DNA of 64,000 nucleotides from Rathayibacter agropyri. GTDB lineage: Bacteria; Actinomycetota; Actinomycetes; Actinomycetales; Microbacteriaceae. Shown here in pieces: positions 8,214 through 16,874 of the stretch. Where the stretch lies: positions 186,001 through 250,000 of the forward strand of contig NZ_JABRPL010000002.1 of the NCBI RefSeq assembly GCF_013249015.1, in the 5' to 3' direction. Within the stretch, counting starts at the first letter, position 1, and each line of letters starts with the position of its first letter. A model generated the notes under the pieces. That model saw only the letters and a list, made by a program, of their open reading frames with translations, ran no database searches and was not told the origin of the DNA. The translations under genes were made by a program, and so were the position numbers.

Positions 8214-9226
8214 CGGCCCGACCGCGATCGCGGCGGCAGCGCCCCCTCCTCGACGCGGAGCCGTCCTGCCGGATCGAGCGCGAAGACGCCCGACGCCGCG
8301 AGTCTGCGACGGCCGCCGCGCCGCTCCAGGTGCAGGACGAGATCGATCGCGCTCACTGTCTGCCTGGCGATCGCCTCCGGTCCCAGCCCGGCGAGCACCC
8401 CGAGTGCTTCGAGACGCGCGGGCACGTCCTCGAGCGAGTTCGCGTGCACTGTCCCGGCACCGCCGTCGTGCCCGGTGTTCAGCGCCGAGAGCAGCTCCCG
8501 CAGCTCGATGCCCCGGCACTCGCCGAGCACGAGGCGATCCGGCCGCATCCGTAGTGCCTCCCGTACTAGCCGATCGAGGCCGACCGCTCCCGCACCCTCC
8601 AGGTTCGGCTGCCGCGATTCGAGCGACACGACGTGCGGATGCGCCGGACGCAGCTCCCCGACGTCCTCGATCACCACGATCCGCTCGCAGGACGGGGCGG
8701 CGCTCAGGAGCGCACCGAGCAGCGTGGTCTTGCCCGATCCGCCGGCGCCGGTGATCAGGAGGTTCCAGCGCTCGCGCACCGCCCGCCGCAACAGCCGTAC
8801 GTCGGGCGCGTCGAGCATCCCTGCGGCCTGGAGCTCGTCGAGCGTCCAGGAGTCCGCGCGCGGCACCCGCACCGAGATCAGAGCTCCGCCAGTGGCGACG
8901 GGTGGCAGCACCACATGGACCCGCACACCGTGTCGCAGCCGGACATCGACGCAGGGACTGGCCTCGTCGACGTGCCTTCCGCCAGCCGCGACGAGGGCGA
9001 CGGCGAGGCGCCGCGCGCCCGCCGCATCGAGCGTCCACTCCGGCACCCTCTCCGCCCCTCCCCCGCGATCGACCCACAGGCCAGACTCGCCGTTGACGAA
9101 GAGATCCGTCACCGCCGGATCGGCCGCGTGGGGCGCGAGGAGGCCGAGGCCGACCGCTGCTGGACGCGCGGGCGTCGGGTCGCGGCGATGCTCGGGAGGA
9201 ACGAGGGGCACGAAGTCAGGGCTCAT
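8210..9226 (-). CDS. tadA: Tad pilus assembly ATPase TadA/CpaF
   Basis: 338 residues. This is the secretion ATPase that powers pilus assembly at the cytoplasmic face. The P-loop ITGAGGSGKTTLLGALL, a VIEDVGEL Asp-box-type strand, and TGHDGGAGTVHANS (His box) are in the expected order. The N-terminal part is shorter than in many CpaF proteins. No CpaE/Ssd-type partner gene lies upstream; a 6C RNA gene does. TAGCGT ends 6 nt before the ATG at 9226, which fits a leaderless transcript. It heads the Tad operon. Confidence 0.92.
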   Translation of the reverse strand: MSPDFVPLVPPEHRRDPTPARPAAVGLGLLAPHAADPAVTDLFVNGESGLWVDRGGGAERVPEWTLDAAGARRLAVALVAAGGRHVDEASPCVDVRLRHGVRVHVVLPPVATGGALISVRVPRADSWTLDELQAAGMLDAPDVRLLRRAVRERWNLLITGAGGSGKTTLLGALLSAAPSCERIVVIEDVGELRPAHPHVVSLESRQPNLEGAGAVGLDRLVREALRMRPDRLVLGECRGIELRELLSALNTGHDGGAGTVHANSLEDVPARLEALGVLAGLGPEAIARQTVSAIDLVLHLERRGGRRRLAASGVFALDPAGRLRVEEGALPPRSRSGR

Positions 9227-9316
9227 CCCCGAACGCTAAAACTGCGACGGCTCAGGCGGTGGAGAGGAGGCGCATCTGTGGACAGAGCGGACAGGACGCG
9301 CCTGGGGAGGAATGAC

Positions 9317-9477
9317 GAACGCCCCCGCGAGCCAGGCTCAAGCGGGGGCGTTCCTTCCGCCGGACAAGGCCTGGCGTGAAGAAGGGGGCGGCACCCATTG
9401 GGGGGAACAGGTGCCGCCTCGGCGGCGCTGGATTGGGGGGAATCACTTGCGCCGCTGAGCCGAAGTTCATTCGGCCG
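9317..9477 (-). ncRNA. 6C small RNA
   Basis: Read on the minus strand, two consecutive stem-loops each expose a run of six C: stem 9422-9428/9449-9455 and stem 9387-9395/9410-9418. A perfect 12-bp terminator hairpin follows (9317-9328/9342-9353). This is the defining architecture of the actinobacterial 6C RNA. A good promoter precedes it: TTGGCG at 9512-9507 and TAGAGT at 9489-9484 (minus strand), 17 bp apart. In Mycobacterium tuberculosis the 6C RNA also lies next to the tad-like locus (near Rv3660c), which supports the call. The exact 5' end is inferred from the promoter. Confidence 0.85.
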
Positions 9478-9483
9478 TATGCA

Positions 9484-9512
9484 ACTCTAGGGGAAAGATC
9501 GCGAATCGCCAA
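9484..9512 (-). promoter_or_regulatory. Promoter of the 6C RNA
   Basis: Minus-strand TTGGCG (-35) and TAGAGT (-10) separated by exactly 17 bp, about 7 bp before the predicted RNA start. Confidence 0.65.
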
Positions 9513-9679
9513 GTCCGTCCTCCGTTCTCGGCTGACTCTTATCAGAAGCGCGCCGGGCACTCAGGTTCCGCGCCTGCGCCATCCGGCCTACACCGTCACC
9601 GCCCGGGCTGAGCGATACGGTGGTCCCAGCCGGCCGAGCGGGTCGGCGAACGTCGCACTCGCAAAGGAGCGAATCGCAG

Positions 9680-11671
9680 ATGCCCACTTCCCTTGACGCC
9701 TCCGGCATCGGTTCGGCCATCGACAACCTGCTACACGAGACCCGCCGCTTCCCACCGCCCGCCGATGTCGCGAAAGACGCCGTGGCGACCGCCGCGCTCT
9801 ACGACGAGGCCGCTGCCGACCGCCTCGCCTTCTGGGCGGCTCGTAGCCGAGAGCTTCTGCACTGGCACCGGCCCTTCACCAGAACCCTCGACTGGAGCGA
9901 GCCGCCGTTCGCGAAGTGGTTCGACGACGGCGAGCTGAACGTCGCCTACAACTGCCTCGACCGGCACGTGCTCGCCGGACAGGGCGACCGCGTCGCGATC
10001 CACTGGGAAGGCGAGCCTGGTGACTCCCGCTCGATCACCTACGCCGAGCTCACCGCCGACGTGAAGCGCGCCGCGAACCTCCTGACCAGCCTCGGTATCC
10101 GCCCGGGCGACCGGGTCGCGATCTACCTGCCGATGATCCCGGAGGCGGTCGTCGCGATGCTCGCCGTCGCCCGCCTCGGCGCCGTCCACTCGGTCGTCTT
10201 CGGCGGTTTCAGCGCCGAGAGCTTGCGGGCGCGCATCGACGACGCGGAGGCGACGCTCGTCATCACCGCGGACGGCGGCTGGCGCAAGGGCGCGGTCTCA
10301 CCGCTGAAGCCCGCCGTCGACGCGGCGCTTGCCCTCGACGGCGAGTCCAGCGTGCGGCACGTTCTCGTGGTGCGCCGCGGCGGCAACGAGGTGGAGTGGC
10401 ACGAGGGCCGCGACCTGTGGTGGCACGACGAGATCGTCGCGGTCGACGCCGACCACGTCGCGACGCCGTTCCCCGCCGAGCAGCCGTTGTTCATCCTGTA
10501 TACCAGCGGCACCACCGGCAAGCCGAAGGGCATCCTGCACACCAGCGGCGGCTACCTCACTCAGGTGGCCTTCACACACCGGGCCGTGTTCGACCTGCGC
10601 CCCGAGACAGACGTCTACTGGTCGACGGCCGACGTCGGCTGGATCACCGGGCACAGCTACGTCGTTTACGGCCCACTCGCCAACGGCGCAACTCAGGTGA
10701 TGTACGAGGGGACGCCCGACAGCCCACATCCGGGCCGCTGGTGGGAGATCGTCGAGAAGCATGGCGTGACGATCCTCTACGCGGCACCCACGGCGATCCG
10801 CTCGTTCATGAAGCTGGGCCGACAGATCCCGCAGCGTTACGACCTCTCGAGCCTGCGGCTGCTCGGCTCGGTCGGCGAGCCGATCAATCCCGAGGCTTGG
10901 ATCTGGTACCGCGACGTCATCGGCGGCGGGCGCACCCCCATCGTCGACACCTGGTGGCAGACGGAGACCGGCGCGATGATGGTGTCACCGCTGCCGGACG
11001 TCACGACGCTGAAGCCTGGATCGGCGCAGGTTGCGCTACCCGGCATCTCGATCGACGTGGTCGATGACGACGGCACCCCGGTGGGCGCGGACGAGGGCGG
11101 ACTCCTCGTGATCACCGAGCCGTGGCCGTCGATGCTGCGCGGCATCTGGGGCGACCCCGAGCGCTACGTCGAGACCTACTGGTCGAAGTTCGGCGACCGC
11201 TACTTCGCTGGAGACGGCGCCCGACGCGACCGCGACGGCGACCTCTGGCTGCTCGGGCGCGTGGACGACGTGATGAACGTCTCCGGTCACCGCCTCTCGA
11301 CCGCCGAGATCGAGTCGGCCCTGGTCTCGCACCCGGTGGTCGCCGAGGCGGCGGTCGTCGGAGCCGCGGACGAGACGACCGGCCAGGCCGTCGTCGCGTT
11401 CGTTATCGCCAAGGCCAGCCAGGCGGAGGCGCTCGCGAGCGGGCACGACGAGCTGGCCGCGACGCTGAAGGCGCACGTGGCCGAGCACATTGGTGCGATC
11501 GCCCGCCCGAAGCGCGTCATCGTGGTGCAGGAACTGCCCAAGACCCGCTCCGGCAAGATCATGCGGCGGCTGCTCCGTGACGTGGCGGAGGGACGCGCCG
11601 TGGGTGACACGACGACCCTCGCCGACACCCAGGTGATGGCCGCCATCACCGCCGCCATCACCGCTGAGTAA
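9680..11671 (+). CDS. acsA: Acetyl-CoA synthetase (AMP-forming)
   Basis: 663 residues, full length. It activates acetate with ATP and CoA to acetyl-CoA. The A3 motif [11 protein letters not shown] lies near residue 273, the WQTETGAMM adenylate-binding motif follows, and the C-terminal [11 protein letters not shown] carries the Lys (near residue 625) that is acetylated for control in this family. The start at ATG 9680 has AAGGAGCG 8-9 nt upstream. It is a single gene, followed by a palindromic repeat. Pta-AckA later in this window gives a second acetate route. Confidence 0.97.
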   Translation: MPTSLDASGIGSAIDNLLHETRRFPPPADVAKDAVATAALYDEAAADRLAFWAARSRELLHWHRPFTRTLDWSEPPFAKWFDDGELNVAYNCLDRHVLAGQGDRVAIHWEGEPGDSRSITYAELTADVKRAANLLTSLGIRPGDRVAIYLPMIPEAVVAMLAVARLGAVHSVVFGGFSAESLRARIDDAEATLVITADGGWRKGAVSPLKPAVDAALALDGESSVRHVLVVRRGGNEVEWHEGRDLWWHDEIVAVDADHVATPFPAEQPLFILYTSGTTGKPKGILHTSGGYLTQVAFTHRAVFDLRPETDVYWSTADVGWITGHSYVVYGPLANGATQVMYEGTPDSPHPGRWWEIVEKHGVTILYAAPTAIRSFMKLGRQIPQRYDLSSLRLLGSVGEPINPEAWIWYRDVIGGGRTPIVDTWWQTETGAMMVSPLPDVTTLKPGSAQVALPGISIDVVDDDGTPVGADEGGLLVITEPWPSMLRGIWGDPERYVETYWSKFGDRYFAGDGARRDRDGDLWLLGRVDDVMNVSGHRLSTAEIESALVSHPVVAEAAVVGAADETTGQAVVAFVIAKASQAEALASGHDELAATLKAHVAEHIGAIARPKRVIVVQELPKTRSGKIMRRLLRDVAEGRAVGDTTTLADTQVMAAITAAITAE

Positions 11672-11690
11672 CCGGAGCCGAGCCCTCCTC

Positions 11691-11801
11691 CGCGAAATGT
11701 CGCGAAGTGCGCTGGAACGGACGAGAGAGCGGTTTCCGGACGAGATGCAGCGCCGCGGCAGCGCATCTCGTCCGGAAGCCCGCATCTCGCGACATTTCGC
11801 G
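11691..11801. repeat. Nested palindromic intergenic repeat, copy A
   Basis: An outer perfect 15-bp inverted repeat (11691-11705 with 11787-11801, CGCGAAATGTCGCGA) encloses an inner perfect 15-bp inverted repeat (11734-11748 with 11763-11777) around a GCCGCGGC centre. The outer 15-mer and the GGACGAGAT arm recur at 57717-57783. It lies between acsA and the convergent ridA and may also end transcription from both sides. Confidence 0.8.
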
Positions 11802-11814
11802 AGAGCAAGACAGG

Positions 11815-12270
11815 TCAGGCGAACGCGACAATTAGCTCGACTTCGACCGGCGCCCCGAGCGGCAGCTCGGCCACGCCCACGGCCGAGCGGGCGTGGCGAC
11901 CCGCCTCCCCGAAGACGTCGGCCAGCAGCTCCGATGCGCCGTTGATCACGCCCGGCTGTCCCGTGAATCCGGAGGCAGAAGCGACGAAACCGGTCAGCTT
12001 CACGATCCGCGTCACGCGGTCCAGCGACCCGATCACCTCGGCGACCGCCGCCAGCGCGTTCAGCGCGCAGACTCGCGCGAGGTCCTTCGCCGCCTCGGCC
12101 GTCACCTCCGCTCCGACCTTGCCCACAAGCGGCAGCGCGCCGTCAACGAACGGGATCTGCCCCGCCGTGTAAACGAGCGACCCGTTCACGACTGCGGGCA
12201 CGTAGGCACCGGCGGGCACCGCCACTGCGGGCAGCTCGACACCGAGCTCAGCCAGCCGCTCGGCGATCAC
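11815..12270 (-). CDS. ridA: RidA/YjgF family enamine-imine deaminase
   Basis: 151 residues. RidA proteins hydrolyse reactive enamine/imine intermediates such as 2-aminoacrylate. The family core is clear: VYTAGQIPF near the N-terminus, LNALAAVAEVIGSLDRVTRIVKLTGFV in the middle, and the ELLADVFGEAGRHARSAVGVAELPLGAPVEVELIVAF end. It belongs to the longer TdcF-like subgroup (residues 1-30 form an extension). The GTG at 12270 overlaps the stop of the upstream DUF4177 gene. The same pair occurs in mycobacteria (Rv3678c region). Confidence 0.92.
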   Translation of the reverse strand: MIAERLAELGVELPAVAVPAGAYVPAVVNGSLVYTAGQIPFVDGALPLVGKVGAEVTAEAAKDLARVCALNALAAVAEVIGSLDRVTRIVKLTGFVASASGFTGQPGVINGASELLADVFGEAGRHARSAVGVAELPLGAPVEVELIVAFA

Positions 12271-12437
12271 GCGTCGGCCTCGGCGACGGGACGCTTGAGA
12301 TAGGCGACCAGCCCGCCCTCGGGCCCGGTGACGACCTGGACGAGTTCCCAGCCCTCCGAGCCCCAGGTGTTCAGGATGGCCGTGGTGGTGTGGATCATCA
12401 GCGGGGTGGTGACGTACTCCCAGCGCGGGACGGACAT
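12267..12437 (-). CDS. DUF4177-type small protein (56 aa)
   Basis: A short protein starting MSVPRWEYVTTPL with a GSEGWELVQVV centre and LVAYLKRP near the end. That is the DUF4177 pattern (WEY..., a hydrophobic middle, GWELV). It has no known activity. ATG 12437 is preceded by GAGGAG 6-7 nt upstream. Its stop overlaps the ridA start as GTGA, so the two are coupled. Orthologues sit beside ridA and a class A PBP in other actinobacteria. Confidence 0.85.
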   Translation of the reverse strand: MSVPRWEYVTTPLMIHTTTAILNTWGSEGWELVQVVTGPEGGLVAYLKRPVAEADA

Positions 12438-12526
12438 GGCTCTCCTCGGGTGCGGCCGGTGCGGGACGACTGCTGAGCGCCGCGCGTCGGCGGGATGAGC
12501 GCCACGGCTCGTCCGAGCGCGGCGAC

Positions 12527-12540
12527 TACGCTGATTCTAT
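12527..12540 (+). promoter_or_regulatory. -10 element for a leaderless PBP transcript
   Basis: TACGCT (12527-12532) ends 6 nt before the ATG at 12539, and no ribosome binding site is visible. This is the spacing expected when transcription starts at the initiation codon. Confidence 0.5.
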
Positions 12541-14908
12541 GTCGGGGCGGGACGGGACCAGAGTCGTGAGGACCATCGGAGGCGCCGTCGGCGGCCTCAT
12601 CGGCATCGTCGCCATGAGCGTCGTCGCGGGGGTCCTGGTGGCCGCCTCGGTAACGCCCGCCATCGCGCTGAGCGGCATGGCGGCCGGCAACGCGGTCGAG
12701 ATGTTCGACAATCTCCCCGAGTACCTCGAGATCGGCACGCTCGCCGAGAAGAGCAACGTCTACGCCAAGGACTCCTCCGGCGGCGACGTGCTGCTCGCCT
12801 CCTTCTATGCGCAGAACCGCGTCGAGGTCGGCTGGGAGGAGATCTCGCCGTTCGTGAAGGACGCCGTGGTCGCCTCCGAGGACCCGCGCTTCTACGAGCA
12901 CGGCGGGATCGACCTGCTCGGCACCGTGCGCGCCGCGGCGACCACGGCGATGGGCGGGGAGGTACAGGGCGGCTCCTCCATCACGCAGCAGTACGTCAAG
13001 AACGTGCTCGTACAGAAGGCAGAGGCACTGAGCGATCCGATCGAGCGCAACGCGGCCTACCGCGAAGCGACCGAGACCACTCCGGAGCGCAAGATCGCCG
13101 AGATGCGCCTCGCGATCGGCCTCGAGAAGGAGTACCCGAAGAATGACATCCTGCTCGGCTACCTCAATATCGCCCTCTTCGGCGGCACGGTGTACGGCAT
13201 CGAGGCGGCCGCCCGCTACTACTTCGGCATCAGCGCGAAGGACCTCTCGCTCGCTCAGTCGGCGGCGCTCGTCGCGATCGTCAACAATCCCGAGAAGTTC
13301 CGCTTCGACCATCCCGACGACCCGGCAAACCCCGCGTCCGACGGCTACCCGCAGACCCTGGACCGGCGCAACTACATCCTCGGCCGGATGGACCTCGAGT
13401 CGAAGGTGACCCCCGAGCAGGCGCAGGCGGCCGCTGCAGAGCCCGTCATCCCCGCGATCACCGAGCCCAGTACCGGCTGCCACACCGCCGGGGCCGCCGC
13501 CTTCTTTTGCGACTACGTCACCTGGGTGATCAAGAACGACGACGCATTCGGCGCGAGCCAGGACGAACGCGACGCCACCTTCAAGCGTGGCGGATACCAG
13601 ATTTACACGACCCTCGACTCCGAGCTCCAGCAGGCGGCCGTCTCTGCCACGAACGACTGGGTGCCGAAGTCGATGGCGAACGTCAACATCGGCAGCGCCA
13701 GCGTCTCGGTCGAGGTCGGCACAGGCCGCGTCCTCGCGATGACGCAAAACAAGGACTACTCGAACGACCCGTCCGTGACGGGCGCACATGTCACGAGCGT
13801 CAACTACAACACCGACTTCGGCTACGGCGGCTCGTCCGGCTTCCAGGTCGGCTCGACCTACAAGGTGTTCACCTTGGCGGAGTGGTTGCAGGAAGGGCGC
13901 GCTCTGGGCGAGAGCGTCGACGGCACGCGGCGTGCGTATACGACATTTCGCGACAGTTGCGAGGCCGACGGCGTCTACACCGGCGCAGAGCCGTGGAACC
14001 CGGGCAACGACGAGGGCGGCAACGGAGGCGTCACCACGGCACTCCGGGCGACCACCGGCTCCATCAACACCTCCTTCGCTGCGATGGCACAGCAGCTCGA
14101 TCTCTGCGGCATCCGCAACACTGCACTGGCGATGGGCGTGCACCGCGCCGACGGCACTGAATTGCAGCGGATCGCTCCGACCATCCTCGGCACGAACGAG
14201 ATCGCACCGCTGACGATGGCGACCGCGTTCGCCGGCTTCGCGAACACGGGCACGGTCTGCACGCCGATCGCGATCGACCGCATCGTCGACCGCTCGGGCG
14301 CCGACATCGCCCCACCCGCCTCCGAGTGCACTCAAGGACTGTCCGAGGAGGTCGCCGCGACGGCCGGCTACGCCCTCCAGCAGGTCGTGACCGGCGGTAC
14401 CGGCGCGCCCTCGGATCCGAAGAACGGCATCCCCCACATGGGCAAGACAGGCACCACCGACGATGCGCTGCACACCTGGATGGTCGGCGCCAGCACCGAG
14501 GTCGCGACGGCGACCTGGGTGGGCAACGTCAGCGGCTTCACCTCGATGCGTAGCTTTACGCTCGACGGCGTGAATGCGGGTCAGGTGCGCCATCAGATCT
14601 GGCCGCGGATCATGCGGGTTGCCGACGCGAAGTACGGCGGGTCCGCGTTCCCGACCCCGTCGCGCTCACTCACCGAGGCGCCGCAGGAGGCGGTGCCGCA
14701 GGTGACGGGGCAGAGTCCCGACGCGGCCACCGCTCGTCTGCGGTCGGCCGGATTTACGGTCAGGATCGACGGCAGTCCGATCCCTTCCGACCGGCCAGCC
14801 GGTTCAGTCGCGCAGACGAACCCTCCCGCCGGCTCGCGGGCCGCGAAGGGTGCTCAGATCACGCTGCAACTCAGCGCCGGACGAGGCAACCCTCCGCCGG
14901 AAGACTGA
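12539..14908 (+). CDS. Bifunctional class A penicillin-binding protein with PASTA domain (PonA2-like)
   Basis: 789 residues. It polymerises and cross-links peptidoglycan outside the membrane. One N-terminal transmembrane helix (about residues 13-45) is followed by the GT51 transglycosylase with the EDPRFYEHGGID, GGSSITQQYVKN and KIAEMRLAI motifs. The transpeptidase follows: the SxxK motif STYK near residue 440, SIN as SxN, and KTGTTD near residue 636. A single PASTA domain (about 715-785) ends the protein, as in PonA2/PBP1 of actinobacteria. The neighbours DUF4177-ridA upstream and a phosphoesterase downstream match the mycobacterial ponA2 locus, but the usual whiB gene is absent. Confidence 0.95.
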   Translation: MSGRDGTRVVRTIGGAVGGLIGIVAMSVVAGVLVAASVTPAIALSGMAAGNAVEMFDNLPEYLEIGTLAEKSNVYAKDSSGGDVLLASFYAQNRVEVGWEEISPFVKDAVVASEDPRFYEHGGIDLLGTVRAAATTAMGGEVQGGSSITQQYVKNVLVQKAEALSDPIERNAAYREATETTPERKIAEMRLAIGLEKEYPKNDILLGYLNIALFGGTVYGIEAAARYYFGISAKDLSLAQSAALVAIVNNPEKFRFDHPDDPANPASDGYPQTLDRRNYILGRMDLESKVTPEQAQAAAAEPVIPAITEPSTGCHTAGAAAFFCDYVTWVIKNDDAFGASQDERDATFKRGGYQIYTTLDSELQQAAVSATNDWVPKSMANVNIGSASVSVEVGTGRVLAMTQNKDYSNDPSVTGAHVTSVNYNTDFGYGGSSGFQVGSTYKVFTLAEWLQEGRALGESVDGTRRAYTTFRDSCEADGVYTGAEPWNPGNDEGGNGGVTTALRATTGSINTSFAAMAQQLDLCGIRNTALAMGVHRADGTELQRIAPTILGTNEIAPLTMATAFAGFANTGTVCTPIAIDRIVDRSGADIAPPASECTQGLSEEVAATAGYALQQVVTGGTGAPSDPKNGIPHMGKTGTTDDALHTWMVGASTEVATATWVGNVSGFTSMRSFTLDGVNAGQVRHQIWPRIMRVADAKYGGSAFPTPSRSLTEAPQEAVPQVTGQSPDAATARLRSAGFTVRIDGSPIPSDRPAGSVAQTNPPAGSRAAKGAQITLQLSAGRGNPPPED

Positions 14909-14984
14909 CCGGACACGGTCTGGCACAAGCGTCCGGCAGAATGAACGCGGTCGTGTTCACGGCCGTCGCGCGAGAGAAGGATCC

Positions 14985-15926
14985 ATGACTGGACGCAGCA
15001 GACGCCCCCTCACCATCGCCCTCGCGACGGTCGCCGCGGTCGGAACCGCAGCCGCGGCGTGGGGCATCGGTGTGGAGCGGACGCTCTTCACCGTCCGTCG
15101 GACCACCTTCCCCGTCCTGCCTGCGGGCGCCGAGCCCGTACGCATCCTGCACGTGTCCGACCTGCACATGGCGCCCTGGCAGACGAAGAAGCAGGACTGG
15201 ATCCGCTCGCTGCTTGCTCTCGCGCCGGACATCGTGATCGACACGGGCGACAACCTGGGGCACCGTGACGGCATCCTCGGTATCCGCCGCGCACTCGAGC
15301 CCTTCGCGGGCATCCCCGGCGCCTTCGTCAACGGTTCCAACGACTACTTCCGCCCCCGAGTGAAGAATCCGTTGCGCTACTTCCGCAGTCCCTCGGTCCT
15401 TCCGGAGTCCCGCGAGCCCGATCTCGACGTCGAGGGCCTCCTGGGCTTCTTCACCGGCGGGCTGGGCTGGGGCGATCTGAACAATCGTGCCGAGAGCGTC
15501 ACGGTCAAGGGCAGCCGCATCGAGTTCTTCGGCGTCGACGACCCGCACGTCGGGCTGGATCGGATCGACCTGGTCGCCGGTGCCGTCGATGACCTGCGGG
15601 CGGCGGCGGACGGAGCGGCGGATGTCAGTATCGGCGTCGCCCACGCGCCCTACCAGCGAATTCTCGATGATTTCGTCGCCCGCGGGGCGGACGTGGTCCT
15701 CGCCGGACACACACACGGCGGACAGGTCCGCGTCCCCGGCTTCGGAGCGCTCGTCACCAACTGCGACATCCCCCGTGACAAGGTGGCCGGCTCGACGACC
15801 TGGGACACCGGGCTGCGCCGCTCCTACCTCAACGTCTCGGCGGGAGTCGGCACCTCGATCTTCGCTCCCGTGCGTTTCGCCTGCCGGCCCGAGGTGACCC
15901 TGGTGACGCTGACGCCCTCGGTCTGA
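14985..15926 (+). CDS. Membrane-anchored metallophosphoesterase
   Basis: 313 residues. One N-terminal hydrophobic segment (about 12-30) is followed by a calcineurin-like phosphoesterase domain: DLHM, GDNLGHRDG, NGSNDY (the GNHD-equivalent), and the late GHTHGGQVRVPGFG motif that gives metal ligands. It resembles YkuE/Rv3683, enzymes thought to act on lipid or cell-wall phosphates; the substrate is unknown. ATG 14985 follows GAAGGA. It lies 76 bp after the PBP gene in the same direction and may share its transcript. Confidence 0.9.
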   Translation: MTGRSRRPLTIALATVAAVGTAAAAWGIGVERTLFTVRRTTFPVLPAGAEPVRILHVSDLHMAPWQTKKQDWIRSLLALAPDIVIDTGDNLGHRDGILGIRRALEPFAGIPGAFVNGSNDYFRPRVKNPLRYFRSPSVLPESREPDLDVEGLLGFFTGGLGWGDLNNRAESVTVKGSRIEFFGVDDPHVGLDRIDLVAGAVDDLRAAADGAADVSIGVAHAPYQRILDDFVARGADVVLAGHTHGGQVRVPGFGALVTNCDIPRDKVAGSTTWDTGLRRSYLNVSAGVGTSIFAPVRFACRPEVTLVTLTPSV

Positions 15927-15941
15927 CGAGGGTCGTCAGAC
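15921..15941 (+). terminator. Short hairpin at the end of the phosphoesterase gene
   Basis: A perfect 9-bp stem GTCTGACGA/TCGTCAGAC with a 3-base loop that overlaps the stop codon. No clear T-run follows. Confidence 0.55.
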
Positions 15942-16003
15942 ACAGTCCCTGAAATCGGCTACTATTGCTGAGGCTCGTGCACGGTTATCTGTCATGAGTA
16001 CAC

Positions 16004-16077
16004 CGGGGTGTGGCGCAGCTTGGTAGCGCGCCTCGTTCGGGACGAGGAGGTCGTGGGTTCGAATCCCGCTACCCCGA
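16004..16077 (+). tRNA. tRNA-Pro(CGG)
   Basis: 74 nt, folding as a normal cloverleaf. The acceptor arm CGGGGTG pairs with TACCCCG, the anticodon stem is CCTCG/CGAGG with loop TTCGGGA (anticodon CGG, reads CCG), and the T-arm holds TTCGAAT. The discriminator is A, and CCA is not encoded. Confidence 0.97.
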
Positions 16078-16084
16078 CCGGTGA

Positions 16085-16120
16085 GAAGCCCGGCCAGGAT
16101 CAACGATCCGGCCGGGCTTC
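16085..16120 (+). terminator. Terminator of tRNA-Pro
   Basis: A long stem GAAGCCCGGCC/GGCCGGGCTTC that continues through a single bulge into GGATC/GATCC with a 3-base loop, 8 nt after the tRNA. Confidence 0.85.
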
Positions 16121-16312
16121 GTCGTTGTCGACGGCCACGTCGATTCCGAGGGCCACGTTGTTCGAGAACCTTTCGGGCAGGAACGCTACTCATCAGAAAA
16201 TTGCGCCTTCGGATGCTCTTACCCGCGAATTCCCATCCGGTCCCAGCCGACGCGGGCGACACTTAAGTTCCACCGCGGTCGTCCCCCGTCCGTCGCGCCT
16301 GAGAGGAGCACC

Positions 16313-16828
16313 GTGGCCCGGTCACTGACCCGCCTCACATTCGCGCTGGGTGCGCCTTACATCGTCACCCTCGCGCTTATCGCGTTCTGGCCGTCCCCGG
16401 TCGACACCGCCGTCCGCGGCGACCTCGGCCGGATGACCGCGTGGTTCGCCCGTCACGGGCTACCCGTCATCGACTACGCCCTGATTGAGGCAGGAGCGAA
16501 CGTGGTCCTCTTCATCCCCCTGGGGCTGCTCCTGGCTCTGCATCTGCGACCGGGGTTCGCGTGGGTCGCCATCGCGGTGGGAGCGCTCACGAGCTGCCTC
16601 ATCGAACTCGGGCAGCTCCTCTTCCTCTCCGCCCGCTTCGCGACCCTTGAGGACGTAGCAGCGAACACCGGCGGCGCCGCCCTCGGTGCCCTCGTCGGGG
16701 GTCTGCTGCGCGAGCTTCTCCTGGCTCGCCAACGACGGAGGGCTGCGGAGTGGAACGACGCCTTCGCGCACATTCCCCTCCGCGGCACCTCCGGCGTCGT
16801 CGCGGATCAGCCGGCCGGCGGGCGCTGA
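16313..16828 (+). CDS. VanZ-like membrane protein
   Basis: 171 residues with four hydrophobic segments: about 10-27, 57-75, 83-100 and 117-135. ANVVLFIPLGLLLAL, IELGQLLF and the ATLEDVAANTGGAALGALVG ending are the VanZ/teicoplanin-resistance-associated family pattern. The function is not established, and many genomes carry it without glycopeptide-resistance genes. The GTG at 16313 is preceded by GAGGAG. It stands alone between tRNA-Pro and the convergent ugd. Confidence 0.85.
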   Translation: MARSLTRLTFALGAPYIVTLALIAFWPSPVDTAVRGDLGRMTAWFARHGLPVIDYALIEAGANVVLFIPLGLLLALHLRPGFAWVAIAVGALTSCLIELGQLLFLSARFATLEDVAANTGGAALGALVGGLLRELLLARQRRRAAEWNDAFAHIPLRGTSGVVADQPAGGR

Positions 16829-16874
16829 TCCGACAGTAGATCGCTCAGGCTCACCGGCGGTTGGACTGATTTTC

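Noticed and set aside
13941-13957. ACATTTCGCGACA inside the PBP gene, similar to the 11691 repeat arm
   Set aside because: It is a short match within coding sequence, without the inner palindrome, so it is probably chance.
12398-14593. 731-aa minus-strand open frame across the PBP gene
   Set aside because: It is an antisense shadow of the bifunctional PBP and has no recognisable domains.
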